From contig KK211087.1 of assembly GCA_000620185.1 (NCBI GenBank), forward strand, positions 217,273 through 281,272: 64,000 bases of DNA, in the 5' to 3' direction. Positions 34,622-43,453 of the stretch are shown one piece after another. Origin of the DNA: Geodermatophilaceae bacterium URHB0062. GTDB taxonomy: Bacteria > Actinomycetota > Actinomycetes > Mycobacteriales > Geodermatophilaceae. Below the pieces are notes generated by a model. That model was not told the origin of the DNA. It was given only the letters and a program-made list of their open reading frames with translations, and did no database searches. The stretch's first letter is position 1. The number at the start of each line of letters is the position of its first letter. The position numbers and the translations under genes are program-made.

Positions 34622-36310
34622 GTGAGCAGGTCCACCGCCATCCGTCTCGGGCCCGACGCGCGGGCCGCAGTCCTGGAGACGCTGCCCGACGGAGTCCTGG
34701 TCCTCGACGCCGACTGGACGATCGACTACGTCAACCCCGCCGGCGCGGCGCTGTTCGGGCGACACGCGGCGGAGCTCACCGGCCGCAGCCTCCGCGACGC
34801 ACTCCCCGAAGCGTCCGCCACGAGCCTGCACACCTTCCTGCTGCATGGCCGCAACGCGGGCGTGCCGGTGACCTGGCAGGGCTTCTACCCTCCGGCCGGG
34901 CGGTGGCTGACAGTCACCGCCGTCCTCGTCGGTGACCTGTTGCAGGTCTCCCTCCGGGAAGCCACCGACCGGCCGAGCGCACCGATCGGTCAGGCCGGCC
35001 ACACGGAGGATGCCCTTGTCGACGACGCCGCCGACCGCGATCGGCTGCACTACCTGGCCGAGGTCAGCGAAACCATGATCGCCACCCTGGACACCGGCGA
35101 GTCCGCCGCTCAGCTGGCCGCGTTGGCGGTGCGCCGGCTGTGCGACTGGGCGGTCGTCGCCCTCACCGGCGAGGACGGCGGGCCCGACGAGCAGGCGTCG
35201 GCCCACCGCGACCCGGCCCACCGGACCGACCTGGCCACCTACCTGCGCGGTCGGCTGCCCCACACCGGCGACGACGTCGCGCTGGTCGGTGCCCTGCGTT
35301 CCGGGCAGCCGGTGCAGATCAACCCCATTCGCGAGCACCTCGTCGCGCCGTCGTTGCCCACCGAGGAGGTCCGAGCGGCGTGGCGGCGGCTGCAGTCGAC
35401 CTCGACCCTGATCGTGCCCTTGCGGGCCCGCGGAGAGACCTTCGGCGCACTGGCGATGGTCAACTCTGGCGCCCGCCCGCCGCACACCGGGGCCGAGATC
35501 GCCACCGCCGTCGAGGTGGCCCGCCGTGGTGCGCTGGCGCTGGACAACGCCCGGCTCTACGGCCGGCAACTGAGGGTCGCCGAGACCCTGCAGCACAGCC
35601 TGCTCACCCCGCCGCTGCAGCCCGACGGCCTGAGCATCGCCGTCCGGTACCGGCCGGCCGCCCTCCACCAGCAGGTCGGTGGAGACTGGTACGACGCGTT
35701 CCGCCAGCCCGACGGCGCCACGATGCTGGTCATCGGTGACGTGGTGGGGCACAACGTCGACGCCGCCGCGGCGATGGGGCAGATCCGCAGCATCCTGCGC
35801 GGCATCGCCTACGACCGCCCCGAGACCCCGGCCCAGGTCCTCGCACGGGTCGACGCTGTCCTCAGCGGGCTGCGGATCGGCAGCCTGGCGACGGCGCTCG
35901 TCGCGCGGCTCGAACCGCCGGGCGACGGGGGGTCATGCACGCTGCGGTGGTCATCGGCGGGGCACCTGCCGCCACTCCGGGTGCGGCCCGACGGCTCGGT
36001 GCACGTGCTGGACACCCCACCCGAGCGGCTGCTCGGCACAGACTTCTCCCGGCCCCGCACCGATCACGAGGTGGTGCTGCGCGCCGGCGACACCGTCGTG
36101 CTGTACACCGACGGGCTGATCGAGCACGCGCGCACCGGCATCGACGAGGGCATCGGCCGGCTCACCGGCCTGCTACCCGAGCTGGCCGACCTGCCGCTGG
36201 AGAAGCTCTGCGACCAGCTGCTCGACCACATCGTGGCGGGCCGCGCCGACGACGACATCGCCCTGCTCGCCCTGCGCTGCCACGCCGGAGACGCCGAGCC
36301 CGCGGGCTGA
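34622..36310 (+). CDS. PAS-GAF-SpoIIE (PP2C) phosphatase
   Basis: A 562-residue signalling phosphatase. A PAS domain (about 12-105; GVLVLDADWTIDYVNPAGAALFG) precedes a GAF domain (about 150-315) and a C-terminal PP2C/SpoIIE catalytic domain (about 330-555) with GGDWYDAFRQ, MLVIGDVVGHNVDAAAAMGQ, LRWSSAGHLPPL, VVLYTDGLIE and DDDIALLAL, so the metal-binding aspartates are retained. Unlike its neighbour it has no HATPase or STAS domain. The GTG at 34622 is chosen because GGGGAGG ends five bases upstream. It is probably a regulator of an anti-sigma antagonist, perhaps working on the same partner as the fused protein at 31069-33696. Confidence 0.88.
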   Translation: MSRSTAIRLGPDARAAVLETLPDGVLVLDADWTIDYVNPAGAALFGRHAAELTGRSLRDALPEASATSLHTFLLHGRNAGVPVTWQGFYPPAGRWLTVTAVLVGDLLQVSLREATDRPSAPIGQAGHTEDALVDDAADRDRLHYLAEVSETMIATLDTGESAAQLAALAVRRLCDWAVVALTGEDGGPDEQASAHRDPAHRTDLATYLRGRLPHTGDDVALVGALRSGQPVQINPIREHLVAPSLPTEEVRAAWRRLQSTSTLIVPLRARGETFGALAMVNSGARPPHTGAEIATAVEVARRGALALDNARLYGRQLRVAETLQHSLLTPPLQPDGLSIAVRYRPAALHQQVGGDWYDAFRQPDGATMLVIGDVVGHNVDAAAAMGQIRSILRGIAYDRPETPAQVLARVDAVLSGLRIGSLATALVARLEPPGDGGSCTLRWSSAGHLPPLRVRPDGSVHVLDTPPERLLGTDFSRPRTDHEVVLRAGDTVVLYTDGLIEHARTGIDEGIGRLTGLLPELADLPLEKLCDQLLDHIVAGRADDDIALLALRCHAGDAEPAG

Positions 36311-36729
36311 GCACGGGGCGCTCTCGCCTCGCGGGCGCTCGACCTGACTGGTGTGGCTGCGCGGAGCGTGGGGCAGCGCAGGGGCGACCCCATGGGGCAG
36401 CGGCGTTGGGAATACGCGGACGAGTGTCGAGAGGTCCTGGCTGTGCACTCGCCGCCAGCAGCCGGCGCACTGCGGCGGCGTCGGATTCACCCGTTGGAGG
36501 TGACGGCGGGCTAGGAATGCATGCCGAACCGGCGCCGGTCGGCACCGTGTCATGCGGCGGGCAATGGCCCTGCTGTAGGTCTGGAAGGTGGGAGAACTCC
36601 CACACCGTGGTGTCCGAGGGGCGACTCGATACTTGCGCACACGGATCCGGACCGGACGCTGAACTGACATGAACCCCCCGGAGCCGGGCCCTTGGCCAAC
36701 CTGACACCCAAGCCGGACCGGCGCCGCTG
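36311..36729. other. Stretch without a gene, holding a hairpin repeat
   Basis: Only open frames without family resemblance are present. The first copy of the hairpin repeat family lies at 36583-36643. The minus-strand frame 36550-36933 reads from a decayed hydrolase straight through the repeat, which explains its odd C-terminus. Confidence 0.45.
36583..36643 (+). repeat. Hairpin repeat copy 1
   Basis: Contains both parts of the family: an upstream palindrome GTGGGAGAACTCCCAC and the core GGTGTCCGAGGGGCGAC followed by a degenerate tail ending TGCGCACACGG. The core stem here is weakened, as GACAC is changed to GACTC. Confidence 0.75.
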
Positions 36730-36985
36730 ATAATTGACGGGGGTCGGCTCCAGTTCGTGGTGGCGCAGGAATTCGGTCACGATGCGGACCAGGTCCTCGG
36801 GGCGTTCGAGGTGGAGCCCGTGGCTCGACCCGGCGCCGGTGATCAGTTCATAGCGCGCCCCGGAGATGGCGTCGGCGACCTTCTTCCCCTGCCAGGGTGG
36901 CGTCAGCAGATCCTGCTCTCCCACGACGACCACGGTCGGCGCGGTGATACCACCCAGCCGGTCCGACGACTGCTGTCTCCGAGAG
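36730..36985 (-). pseudogene. Alpha/beta hydrolase C-terminal remnant
   Basis: The minus strand reads LGGITAPTVVVVGEQDLLTP and then GKKVADAISGARYELITGAG with SHGLHLERPEDLVRIVTEFL. This is the C-terminal third of an alpha/beta hydrolase with the acid (EQDLLTP) and the histidine (SHGLHLERP). There is no N-terminal part with an oxyanion hole or nucleophile upstream, and the frame has lost its proper stop and runs into hairpin repeat copy 1. It is a 5'-truncated relic. Confidence 0.7.
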
Positions 36986-37022
36986 TCACCACTCGATGAT
37001 CGACGTCTGATGTATCGGTGCC

Positions 37023-37130
37023 ACTCAGGCCGACAGCGTCGACGACATCGAGGAGATGGCCGTCGATTTCATCACCGCGGTGAATCGCGCTGCCCCCGAG
37101 GACGCGCACGTGCACGTGCGCATCGTCTGA
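37023..37130 (+). pseudogene. HicB-like antitoxin C-terminal remnant
   Basis: A 36-codon tail reading TQADSVDDIEEMAVDFITAV and ending PEDAHVHVRIV resembles the middle and end of HicB-type antitoxins (T-Q-A-D-s-i-d-e-i-x-x-M-A-x-D-x-I). No start codon or N-terminal half and no HicA gene are visible. It lies directly beside the hydrolase remnant, in a decayed segment. Confidence 0.4.
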
Positions 37131-38003
37131 CCGACTCTCGGCGCTCTCACTCGAGCCGTCCGTGACTTCCACGGACAGCGCCCGACCGGTGTGTCAGGCG
37201 TGCGCTGCCCAAGCATCGTGTCGGACGGCGATCGATCCGACGCGTCGCAGAGCGGCACCAGTAGGGGGCTGTTCCCGACAACGTCGCGACGACCCATCAC
37301 GCCCCACGGTGGTCGAATGGGCGCAGCATGACATTGCGGGAGGCCTTCGGCATGATCCACGGGGGACCGGTCAGGCCAAGCCCCGTCATCGTTCCGAGCG
37401 CTTCTCGACTGCCGTATTCGCATGTCCACCAGGCGGGGCGACAGCGCGGCAACCGGCAACCCGTCGAAGGCTCGTACCTGCCGCGGTCCCCTCGTTGACC
37501 AAGGGAGACCTCAGGACTCTCTCGGCGCTCGCAGTTGCCGCAATCGCGGCCGCCAGGGCGGCCGCTCTTGTCGGCCGCCTGGCGCGGCCAGCCGGTGGGC
37601 CCGCTTGGCGCGCGGCGGAGGGTCTCGAACATCGGACGCCGTCGCCTGCGTGGATGCACGTGTCCTGGACCCATGTGGGATCCGGTGGCTGTCGGAGGAG
37701 TAGCAGTCTGAGCAATGCGTATCGGTTAGGTAACGGAGAGGATTTGAGACTCCTCAGGTCCCCTTCTGATAGCAGCATCCGACCGGGGAACTTGCCTACC
37801 GGGACCGACCTGGAGGGATGCGTTACGCCACGGGGGCCGACATGCGTGCGATCGGACCGGCGAGGCTGCGCGTCTCCAGCCCAGTGACGGACGGCGTTCG
37901 GCGCACCGTCGCGTTCCCTTTCACGGCCCACGTCGGCTCCGCGGGCCGCTCTGCACTGGCACGGGCGCACGCCGGCCGTGCCCCATCCGAAAGAAGGTTG
38001 TTG
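37131..38003. other. Long stretch without a recognised gene
   Basis: No family signature was found in any frame. The last 300 bases, which include an AT-richer segment around 37705-37760, should contain the promoter of the secreted protein gene. The open frame that extends that gene upstream to 37818 is rich in Arg and Ala and looks non-coding. Confidence 0.4.
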
Positions 38004-38678
38004 ATGTTCCGTCCGCTCGTGCGCCGACTGCTCACGGTCGTCGTCGCCATGCTCACCCTCGGCGTGGTCGCCGGGCCGTCTCCGGCGCTGGCTGCGTCGA
38101 TGTTCTTCTCCAAGTCCTCCGGCACCGTGGCCTCGGTGAGCTTCCTCGAGGTGGGGGAGGAGTCGGGGGTCGAGGGCAACTACCACTTCTGGGATCTTCA
38201 GGCCGAGGACCTCGGGCGCGGCCGCGCGCAGGTATTCGGCAACGTGTTCGACGTCCAGTGCGAAGCGGGTGTCGACCCGTATCTGCCCGGCTGGGAAGGT
38301 GCGGAGCCGGACCCCAGCGGAGGCTGTGAGGTGGTCGGCTTCCGCTACGTGGAGGGCAGTACGGTCAGCCTCTCCATCGACCGCAAGCTGTCCAGTGCCC
38401 GACTGACCGGAACGGTCAACGTCTACATCGAGGATTCTCCCACTCCGGTGGCCACGACGGTCGACCTGACCTGGACGGCGGTCGGTGACACCTCCACCAG
38501 CCGGGAGAGCGGCCGCTACACCGACAGTTACGGGACGTACTCGTACCGGTACACCTTCACGGGTCGCAACGCCGCGGTCTCCGGCAGCATCGGAAGCACG
38601 ACTGTGGGAGACGAGGACGGTGAGGTGGTGTACGGACAGCTCGGCAAGTACCGGTCCGCGGACCGCTCCCGCAGCTGA
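38004..38678 (+). CDS. Secreted protein of unknown function
   Basis: A 224-residue exported protein. The start is ATG 38004, giving MFRPLVRRLLTVVVAMLTLG then VVAGPSPALAA: basic residues, a hydrophobic core and an A-L-A-A signal peptidase site near residue 31. AGAAGG lies seven bases upstream. The mature part is rich in Ser, Thr, Gly and Val with alternating hydrophobic residues and two cysteines (DVQCEAGVD and GGCEVVGF), which suggests a disulfide-bonded beta-sandwich. I recognise no family. A strong hairpin 27 bases after the stop would end the transcript, so it is a single-gene unit. Confidence 0.75.
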   Translation: MFRPLVRRLLTVVVAMLTLGVVAGPSPALAASMFFSKSSGTVASVSFLEVGEESGVEGNYHFWDLQAEDLGRGRAQVFGNVFDVQCEAGVDPYLPGWEGAEPDPSGGCEVVGFRYVEGSTVSLSIDRKLSSARLTGTVNVYIEDSPTPVATTVDLTWTAVGDTSTSRESGRYTDSYGTYSYRYTFTGRNAAVSGSIGSTTVGDEDGEVVYGQLGKYRSADRSRS

Positions 38679-38705
38679 CCGCTACTCCGTCGCCCTGTGA
38701 GTACA

Positions 38706-38743
38706 CGTTCCGTCCGGCCTCACACTCGGGGCCGGACGGAACG
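38706..38743 (+). terminator. Hairpin terminator after the secreted protein gene
   Basis: A perfect 14-bp inverted repeat, CGTTCCGTCCGGCC and GGCCGGACGGAACG, with a 10-base loop, 27 bases downstream of the stop. No T-run follows, as is common in actinobacterial terminators. Confidence 0.7.
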
Positions 38744-38889
38744 CGTCGCTGTGCGCGACTGGCTGGCGCAAGTGCAGGGCCGCGGCGTCGGATTACCCGC
38801 TAGGGGCGCCGCCGCGGAGGAGATGGTGGCCGACATCGGCCCGGGAGAGGACCGTGCTGGCTGGCCGGCAAGAACCCGGCCCTGGGCTC

Positions 38890-38950
38890 GGAAGGTGGGA
38901 GAACTACCACCCCGTGGTGTCCGAGCGGCGACACGCTACGTACGCACACG
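38890..38950 (+). repeat. Hairpin repeat copy 2
   Basis: GAAGGTGGGAGAACTACCAC (imperfect upstream palindrome), then CCCGTGGTGTCCGAGCGGCG and ACACGCTACGTACGCACACG. The GTGTC/GACAC core stem is intact although the loop differs by one base from the usual form. Confidence 0.8.
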
Positions 38951-39008
38951 CCTTCAACTCGGTCCGCGATGACTTCGGGCCGAGCACTCTTGGCCCGCAC
39001 GGGGTCCC

Positions 39009-39326
39009 TCAGTGCAGAGCGATGCTCTCGTCGTCGAACTCCGCCACGACACGCAGCCTGCCACCGAGCGCTTCGACGTAGGACTCGAGAGTTCCCACTT
39101 CGGTGTGGGTGAGCGTGCCGTGTTCGATCTTGCTGATCCGCGCTTGACTGACCTTCATCCGCTTCGCCAGCGTCTGCTGATTGAGCGCCTGCGCCTTGCG
39201 GATATCGGCCGATCGCTGAGCCTTCACCGCATCGGCGAGGGCCCTCGTCGCATGAGTGACGCGGTCCTCGTCCACCAAGCCACCGCTGACGGCGTCCGCT
39301 CGAACGTCCTTCCAGTTCCTGGCCAT
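39009..39326 (-). CDS. XRE-family helix-turn-helix antitoxin (HigA-like)
   Basis: A 105-residue DNA-binding protein. The HTH_3 domain lies in the second half: NQQTLAKRMKVSQARISKIEHGTLTHTEVGTLESYVEALG, followed by GGRLRVVAEFDDESIALH, the usual tail of HigA-type antitoxins paired with Gp49-like toxins. The ATG at 39326 is two bases from the stop of a frame whose last residues match the end of such a toxin, but the rest of the toxin is missing. It therefore looks like an orphaned antitoxin that has outlived its toxin. Confidence 0.82.
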   Translation of the reverse strand: MARNWKDVRADAVSGGLVDEDRVTHATRALADAVKAQRSADIRKAQALNQQTLAKRMKVSQARISKIEHGTLTHTEVGTLESYVEALGGRLRVVAEFDDESIALH

Positions 39327-39327
39327 G

Positions 39328-39402
39328 TCAGACCTCCTCTGCTCGGTCGCCGGTCAGCCACTGCTCGTAGCGTTCCTCGGCGACCGGGATGTTGGTGGAA
39401 AT
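39328..39402 (-). pseudogene. Toxin C-terminal remnant upstream of the antitoxin
   Basis: The last two dozen codons before the antitoxin read ISTNIPVAEERYEQWLTGDR and end AEEV, matching the terminal helix of HigB/Gp49-like toxins (I-P-V-A-E-x-x-Y-E-x-x-L). Upstream, the frame changes to unrelated Pro/Ser/His-rich sequence and overlaps a dispersed motif at 39448-39471. The catalytic core of the toxin is not present. Confidence 0.5.
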
Positions 39403-39447
39403 GCAGGTCACGGGTCTGCTAGCAGCGTCCGTGAACTCCGGTGTCTG

Positions 39448-39471
39448 CCGAGAAGTGGGAGCCGTCGCACC
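39448..39471 (+). repeat. Second dispersed motif, copy 1 (partial)
   Basis: CCGAGAAGTGGGAGCCGTCG then CACC; it matches 21 of 24 bases of the left part of the motif at 60261-60297. It lies beside the broken toxin gene. Confidence 0.45.
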
Positions 39472-39672
39472 GACGTAGTGGCGTCCTCCCTGGGAGGGGG
39501 AGTGGTGCGGGTCTTCGCCGTTGGTTGACATGGTCGGAAGATGACGCGCCGGTCGGAACGGGACGAGGACTTGAAGGAACTGAGGAGCTCATCCGCGTGC
39601 TCTTCGTGCCCACCGAGCGGGTGTCTGGCGATCCGGCTAGGAGGCGCCTTGGCATCCGCGTGACCGTCTGCC

Positions 39673-41016
39673 TCAGCCGCCCACGACGGACACTTCTTCT
39701 GCGCGGCGGAGGCCGCTCAGGGCGTCCTCGACGACCAGCGGCGACCACGGGAGCCCACCGTCGGGCAGCGATCGCAGCGCCGAGGTGTAACGCGCGAAGA
39801 CGGCGAAGTCGGCCGGGAACGCCCGTGGGTCGACGCCGAGCAGCCGGCCGCGGTGGCGGGCCCGCCCGGCGATGTCCTGCCAGGTCCGCGCGTCGGCGAG
39901 GCCCCGCGATTCGACGCCATGGCTGAACAGCAGGACGTCGACGTCGTCGTACGACGTCGAGGCCAGGTAGTCGGACAGGTTGCGGGCGGCCGACTGCACG
40001 GGGAAGAAGGTCCAGAACGGCACGGATCCCGTTGCGATCGTCCGCCACGGGTCGTGGACGACGAAGGAGCTCACCAACAGCCGCTGTGCCGCACCCCCGC
40101 GGCGTCGCGTCCACGATCGAAGCACGTCGGCGACGGCGGCGGCGGGATCCTGCGGATGGCCGTACCGCAGCTCGACGACCGGGTGACCGGTGCGGCGGGC
40201 TGCCTCACGGAGCCCGTCCAGCAATGGCTCGGCGAACCCCCACTCGGCCTCGGCGGCGGTCCCGTCGGGTGCCGGGACGTTCGGTGCGACGAGGTACTCC
40301 TCGGCGGTCATCCCGCCCTGCGCACCGACCTGGAAGACCTGCCGGTCGCCGACGCGGGTGACCGGCCAGGTCGACATGTCGCGCACGACGACGACCGGCG
40401 CTCCCGGCTCCAGCCGCTCGTCGAGGAAGCGTTGGTAAGCCGGCGGCAGGCTAGTCCACTTCACCCGGAAGTACGCCATCTGCGAGCCGCTGAGCGCGTC
40501 CTGGTTGGCGTCCTGCATGTGGTGCAGTTCGACTCGTGGGTTGTGCGCCAGCAGCGCCGGGCCGTGACGCGCGCCGAACTCGAGCGCCGCGCGCATGTCC
40601 GCCGGGTCGGCCCCGCGGCGGCGCACCGGCACGAGCAGGGTCTGCGGCAGCCAGGCGACGCCGCAGGCCGCCGCCAGGTGGGTCAGCGCGCCGTTCGACG
40701 AGCCGACGAGCGCCGCCGGGTAGCGCCGGTCCGGATAGGTCCACGTCACCCAGCCGGCGACCTCGTCCAGGTCGATGTCGCCGAGCCGGTCGACCGCCAC
40801 CCCCTCGCGCCCACTCGCCAACGCGTACGCCCTCCAGCGCAGCCCCCGCGGCAGCAGCGCGCTGGCCCGTACCGGCAGGGCCTTCCACCGCGACTGACCC
40901 AGATAGGGAAAGTCCCGGCCGTCGAGCGCACGGGCCAGGGCCAGGAAGAAGGCGCTGGCTGAGTCGAAGGACGCGACGGCCTTCTGGGGAGGCATGTGGC
41001 GGCTCCGGCGGGGCAT
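39673..41016 (-). CDS. Hypothetical protein, hydrolase-operon partner
   Basis: A 447-residue protein of no family I can name with confidence. It contains GRDFPYLGQSRWKALPVRAS, YPAALVGSSNGALTHLAAAC (a G-S-S-N-G elbow-like segment at about residue 107 that recalls an alpha/beta hydrolase nucleophile) and repeated short hydrophobic strands such as RLLVSSFVVHD and DVDVLLFSHGVESRG. It follows an alpha/beta hydrolase gene by one base, so the two are coupled. ATG 41016 is used; a second ATG at 40995 is possible. It has no signal peptide. A divergent hydrolase-like fold is possible but unproven. Confidence 0.72.
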   Translation of the reverse strand: MPRRSRHMPPQKAVASFDSASAFFLALARALDGRDFPYLGQSRWKALPVRASALLPRGLRWRAYALASGREGVAVDRLGDIDLDEVAGWVTWTYPDRRYPAALVGSSNGALTHLAAACGVAWLPQTLLVPVRRRGADPADMRAALEFGARHGPALLAHNPRVELHHMQDANQDALSGSQMAYFRVKWTSLPPAYQRFLDERLEPGAPVVVVRDMSTWPVTRVGDRQVFQVGAQGGMTAEEYLVAPNVPAPDGTAAEAEWGFAEPLLDGLREAARRTGHPVVELRYGHPQDPAAAVADVLRSWTRRRGGAAQRLLVSSFVVHDPWRTIATGSVPFWTFFPVQSAARNLSDYLASTSYDDVDVLLFSHGVESRGLADARTWQDIAGRARHRGRLLGVDPRAFPADFAVFARYTSALRSLPDGGLPWSPLVVEDALSGLRRAEEVSVVGG

Positions 41017-41017
41017 C

Positions 41018-41785
41018 TCAGCGGGCCCTGGCCGACAGCTCGCGCAACGGCGCCGACCAGGCCTCCGGGTCCAGCCACAGGAACGCGTGCGCGCCGGAAA
41101 CCGTCAGGAGGTCACCCCCGGCCGAGGCGGCGAGCTCGTGCACCCAGCCCTCGGTGGTCAGCCGGTCGTCCTCGGCGCGGATGATGAGCACGGGCACTCT
41201 CAGGCGGCCGACCTGCTCCTCGATCCGGTCCGCGAGATGCACCTTCACCAGGTGGGCCGCCCCCGTGATGCCGGCGCGTTTCCACTCCGGGACGTGGTTC
41301 TCCTCAAGGCCGGGCGAGGGCGACCGGGCGTCCAGGCGCCAGCGGTAGACCAGCTTCGGCAGTGGTCGGGCGATCGGGTCGATCGTCGGGCTGGCCAGGC
41401 CGACCGCCGCCACCCGGTCAGGCGCAAGCACCCCAGCCCACGCGGCCACCTGGGTGCCGCTGGAGTGACCGACCACCAGGGCGCGGTCCAGGCCGGTCGC
41501 CTCCAGCCAGTGCACCAGAGCCTCCCCGTACCCCCGGACGTCGAGCCGCCGCGTCGGCTGGCCGCTGCCGCCGAAGCCGGGGACGTCGAAGAGGTGTACC
41601 TCGGTCCACGAGCCGAGCGCTGCGCACGCGGGCAGCAGGTAGTCAGACACCGCCATTCCCTGGACAACGACGACGGGGAGGGCGTCCGGCTGCCGTCGGC
41701 CGAGCACGCGGGTGCGGATGCGCCCCTCGGGCACGTCCGTGTACCGGAGGAGCATCTCGGCGGGCAGACGTGGCGGCTCCGGCAT
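41018..41785 (-). CDS. Alpha/beta hydrolase
   Basis: A 255-residue alpha/beta hydrolase. VVVVQGMAVSDYLLP takes the place of the usual HG oxyanion segment, then HLFDVPGFGGSGQP, the nucleophile elbow VVGHSSGTQVAAW (S108), the acid in LIIRAEDDRLTTEGW and the histidine in VSGAHAFLWLDPE complete the triad. The H-G to Q-G change at the oxyanion loop is noteworthy. It is first of a two-gene operon with the 447-residue hypothetical protein. Substrate unknown. Confidence 0.87.
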   Translation of the reverse strand: MPEPPRLPAEMLLRYTDVPEGRIRTRVLGRRQPDALPVVVVQGMAVSDYLLPACAALGSWTEVHLFDVPGFGGSGQPTRRLDVRGYGEALVHWLEATGLDRALVVGHSSGTQVAAWAGVLAPDRVAAVGLASPTIDPIARPLPKLVYRWRLDARSPSPGLEENHVPEWKRAGITGAAHLVKVHLADRIEEQVGRLRVPVLIIRAEDDRLTTEGWVHELAASAGGDLLTVSGAHAFLWLDPEAWSAPLRELSARAR

Positions 41786-41978
41786 GGGCCAGCTCTACCC
41801 TGCGGCGGCGGGGCTATCCGGCACCTGCGTGAGACCGGCCCGGTAGCCGAAGGGCGGGTTTCGGCTTTCAGCCGTGTCCGATCGGCGGAACGGTGGCGGG
41901 CGACGAGGAGGCATCGCTCGAGGTCCACGGCTGGGGACGCCTCTGGCTGAAGCCGAGCCAGGGCGGGTAGGTCCGGGG

Positions 41979-42164
41979 CTAGGCGTGATCGGCGACCCCA
42001 GTGACCCCCTTCGCCTTGGCGCAATGGGGGCAGCAGAAGAACCGGCCATCGCCCTGCACCCCGTGCCCGATGACCGTGCAGCCCCAGTGCTCGCAGCGCG
42101 GCGCCATCCGATGGATCGCGCACTCGAAGCTGTCGAACACGTGCTCCGCGCCAGCCGCGTGCAC
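41979..42164 (-). CDS. Small Cys-rich metal-binding protein
   Basis: A 61-residue peptide with cysteines at 15, 24, 29, 44, 45 and 48 and several histidines: FDSFECAIHRMAPRCEHWGC, then GHGVQGDGRFFCCPHC. I take the pattern as a zinc-ribbon or metallothionein-like site. It starts with GTG at 42164, twelve bases after the ECF sigma factor stop, and so belongs to the sigma factor operon. Small proteins of this pattern occur widely in actinobacteria without an assigned role. A metal or redox sensor or store is a guess. Confidence 0.65.
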   Translation of the reverse strand: MHAAGAEHVFDSFECAIHRMAPRCEHWGCTVIGHGVQGDGRFFCCPHCAKAKGVTGVADHA

Positions 42165-42176
42165 CTCGAAGCTCAG

Positions 42177-43442
42177 TCACCCTCGGACCGACCCGCAACC
42201 GGCAAGGCACCCTCGCCGTCCAGGGGGCCCCGCATGGCCGACGGCGAACTCCGCGAGACGCCGGCTCAGGAAGATGACGTCAGCGTCGGTGCGCGCCATG
42301 GCAGCCGCTCGGTCGTACGCCTCCGCGGCCTCCTGGGGTCGTCCCAGCCTTTCCAACATGGATGCGCGAGAGGCATGCAGCAGGTGGTACTCCTTCAGCT
42401 CGTCGGCTACACCGTCGAGCAGGAGCAGAGCCGCTTCCGGTCCTTCGGTCTCGGCTACGGCAACAGCCCGGTTCAGCGCCACGACCGGCGTAGGCATGAC
42501 CGTGAGCAATCGGTCGTAGAACCGGACGATCGCCGGCCAGTCCGTCGCCTCGTAACGAGGTGCCGCGCAGTGCAGCGCCTGGATTGCCGCCTGCAGCTGG
42601 AACGGCCCCAGCCGGCGACGCCGCATGCAGGCCAGTACCAGCGACTGCCCGTCGTTGATCAGGGAGTGATCCCAGAGAGACCTGTCCTGGTCCTTGAGCA
42701 GCACGACGCAAGCACCGTCGCCGCGGGCCGGCATTCGTGCGTCGCTGAGCAGCATGAGGGCTAGCAGGCCCACCGCCTCCGGCTCGTCTGGCATCAGGGC
42801 CACGAGCACGCGGGTGAGCCTGATCGCCTCGGCTCTCAGGTCGCGGCGCCCGACGTCGTCCGCCCCGGCGTTGTAGACCAGGTACAGCACCGAGAGCACG
42901 GCACGCAGACGGCCTGGTAGCTCCGCCGCCTCAGGCACCCGATACGGGATGTGCGCCGCCTTGATCTTGAACTTTGCGCGCACCAGGCGCTTCGCCATCG
43001 TCTCGTCGCTCACCAGGAATGCCGAGGCGACCTCCGCGGGGGTGAGTCCCGCGATCAGGCGGAGGGTCAACGCCACCTGATGCTCGAGCCGGATAGCGGG
43101 GTGGCAGCAGGTGAAGACGAGACGCAGCTGGTCGTCGGGCACGAGCTCTGGATCCTCCAGGGCGGCGGTGGGCTCGGCCCGGAGCCGATCGGTCGCGATG
43201 TGCTCGGTGAGCTCGCGTCCCCGGCGGCTGCGCCGGACGACGTCGACGGCCCGGTTCCGCGCGGTCGTGACGATCCAGCCGGCCGGGTTGCCGGGGACGC
43301 CCTCCCTCGGCCACCGATCCAGGGCGGTGACGAAGGAGTCCTGGACTGCGTCCTCGGCGAGCGTGATGTCACCGAAGAGGCCGGTCAAGGTCGCCACGGC
43401 CCGGCCGTGTGCCTCGCGGAAGACGCGCTCGACGTCGTCCAT
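42177..43442 (-). CDS. ECF RNA polymerase sigma factor, ECF42 type
   Basis: A 421-residue extracytoplasmic-function sigma factor with a long C-terminal extension. Sigma region 2 is in 1-75 (DDVERVFREAHGRAVATLTG, NPAGWIVTTARNRAVDVVRR), region 4 at about 110-165 (LRLIAGLTPAEVASAFLVSDETMAKRL), and then a DUF6596/TPR-like extension with LYLVYNAGADDVGRRDLRAEAIRLTR and RFYDRLLTVMPTPVVALNRAVA. No anti-sigma gene is nearby. Instead a DGPF/YCII protein gene lies 11 bases upstream, the hallmark of the ECF42 group, in which the C-terminal extension is thought to control activity. Confidence 0.92.
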   Translation of the reverse strand: MDDVERVFREAHGRAVATLTGLFGDITLAEDAVQDSFVTALDRWPREGVPGNPAGWIVTTARNRAVDVVRRSRRGRELTEHIATDRLRAEPTAALEDPELVPDDQLRLVFTCCHPAIRLEHQVALTLRLIAGLTPAEVASAFLVSDETMAKRLVRAKFKIKAAHIPYRVPEAAELPGRLRAVLSVLYLVYNAGADDVGRRDLRAEAIRLTRVLVALMPDEPEAVGLLALMLLSDARMPARGDGACVVLLKDQDRSLWDHSLINDGQSLVLACMRRRRLGPFQLQAAIQALHCAAPRYEATDWPAIVRFYDRLLTVMPTPVVALNRAVAVAETEGPEAALLLLDGVADELKEYHLLHASRASMLERLGRPQEAAEAYDRAAAMARTDADVIFLSRRLAEFAVGHAGPPGRRGCLAGCGSVRG

Positions 43443-43453
43443 CCGCCGGTCCG

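Noticed and set aside
36550..36933. 127-codon protein combining a hydrolase end and a C-S-I-E-S-P-L-G-H tail
   Set aside because: The tail is hairpin repeat copy 1 read as protein; the hydrolase part is a truncated relic.
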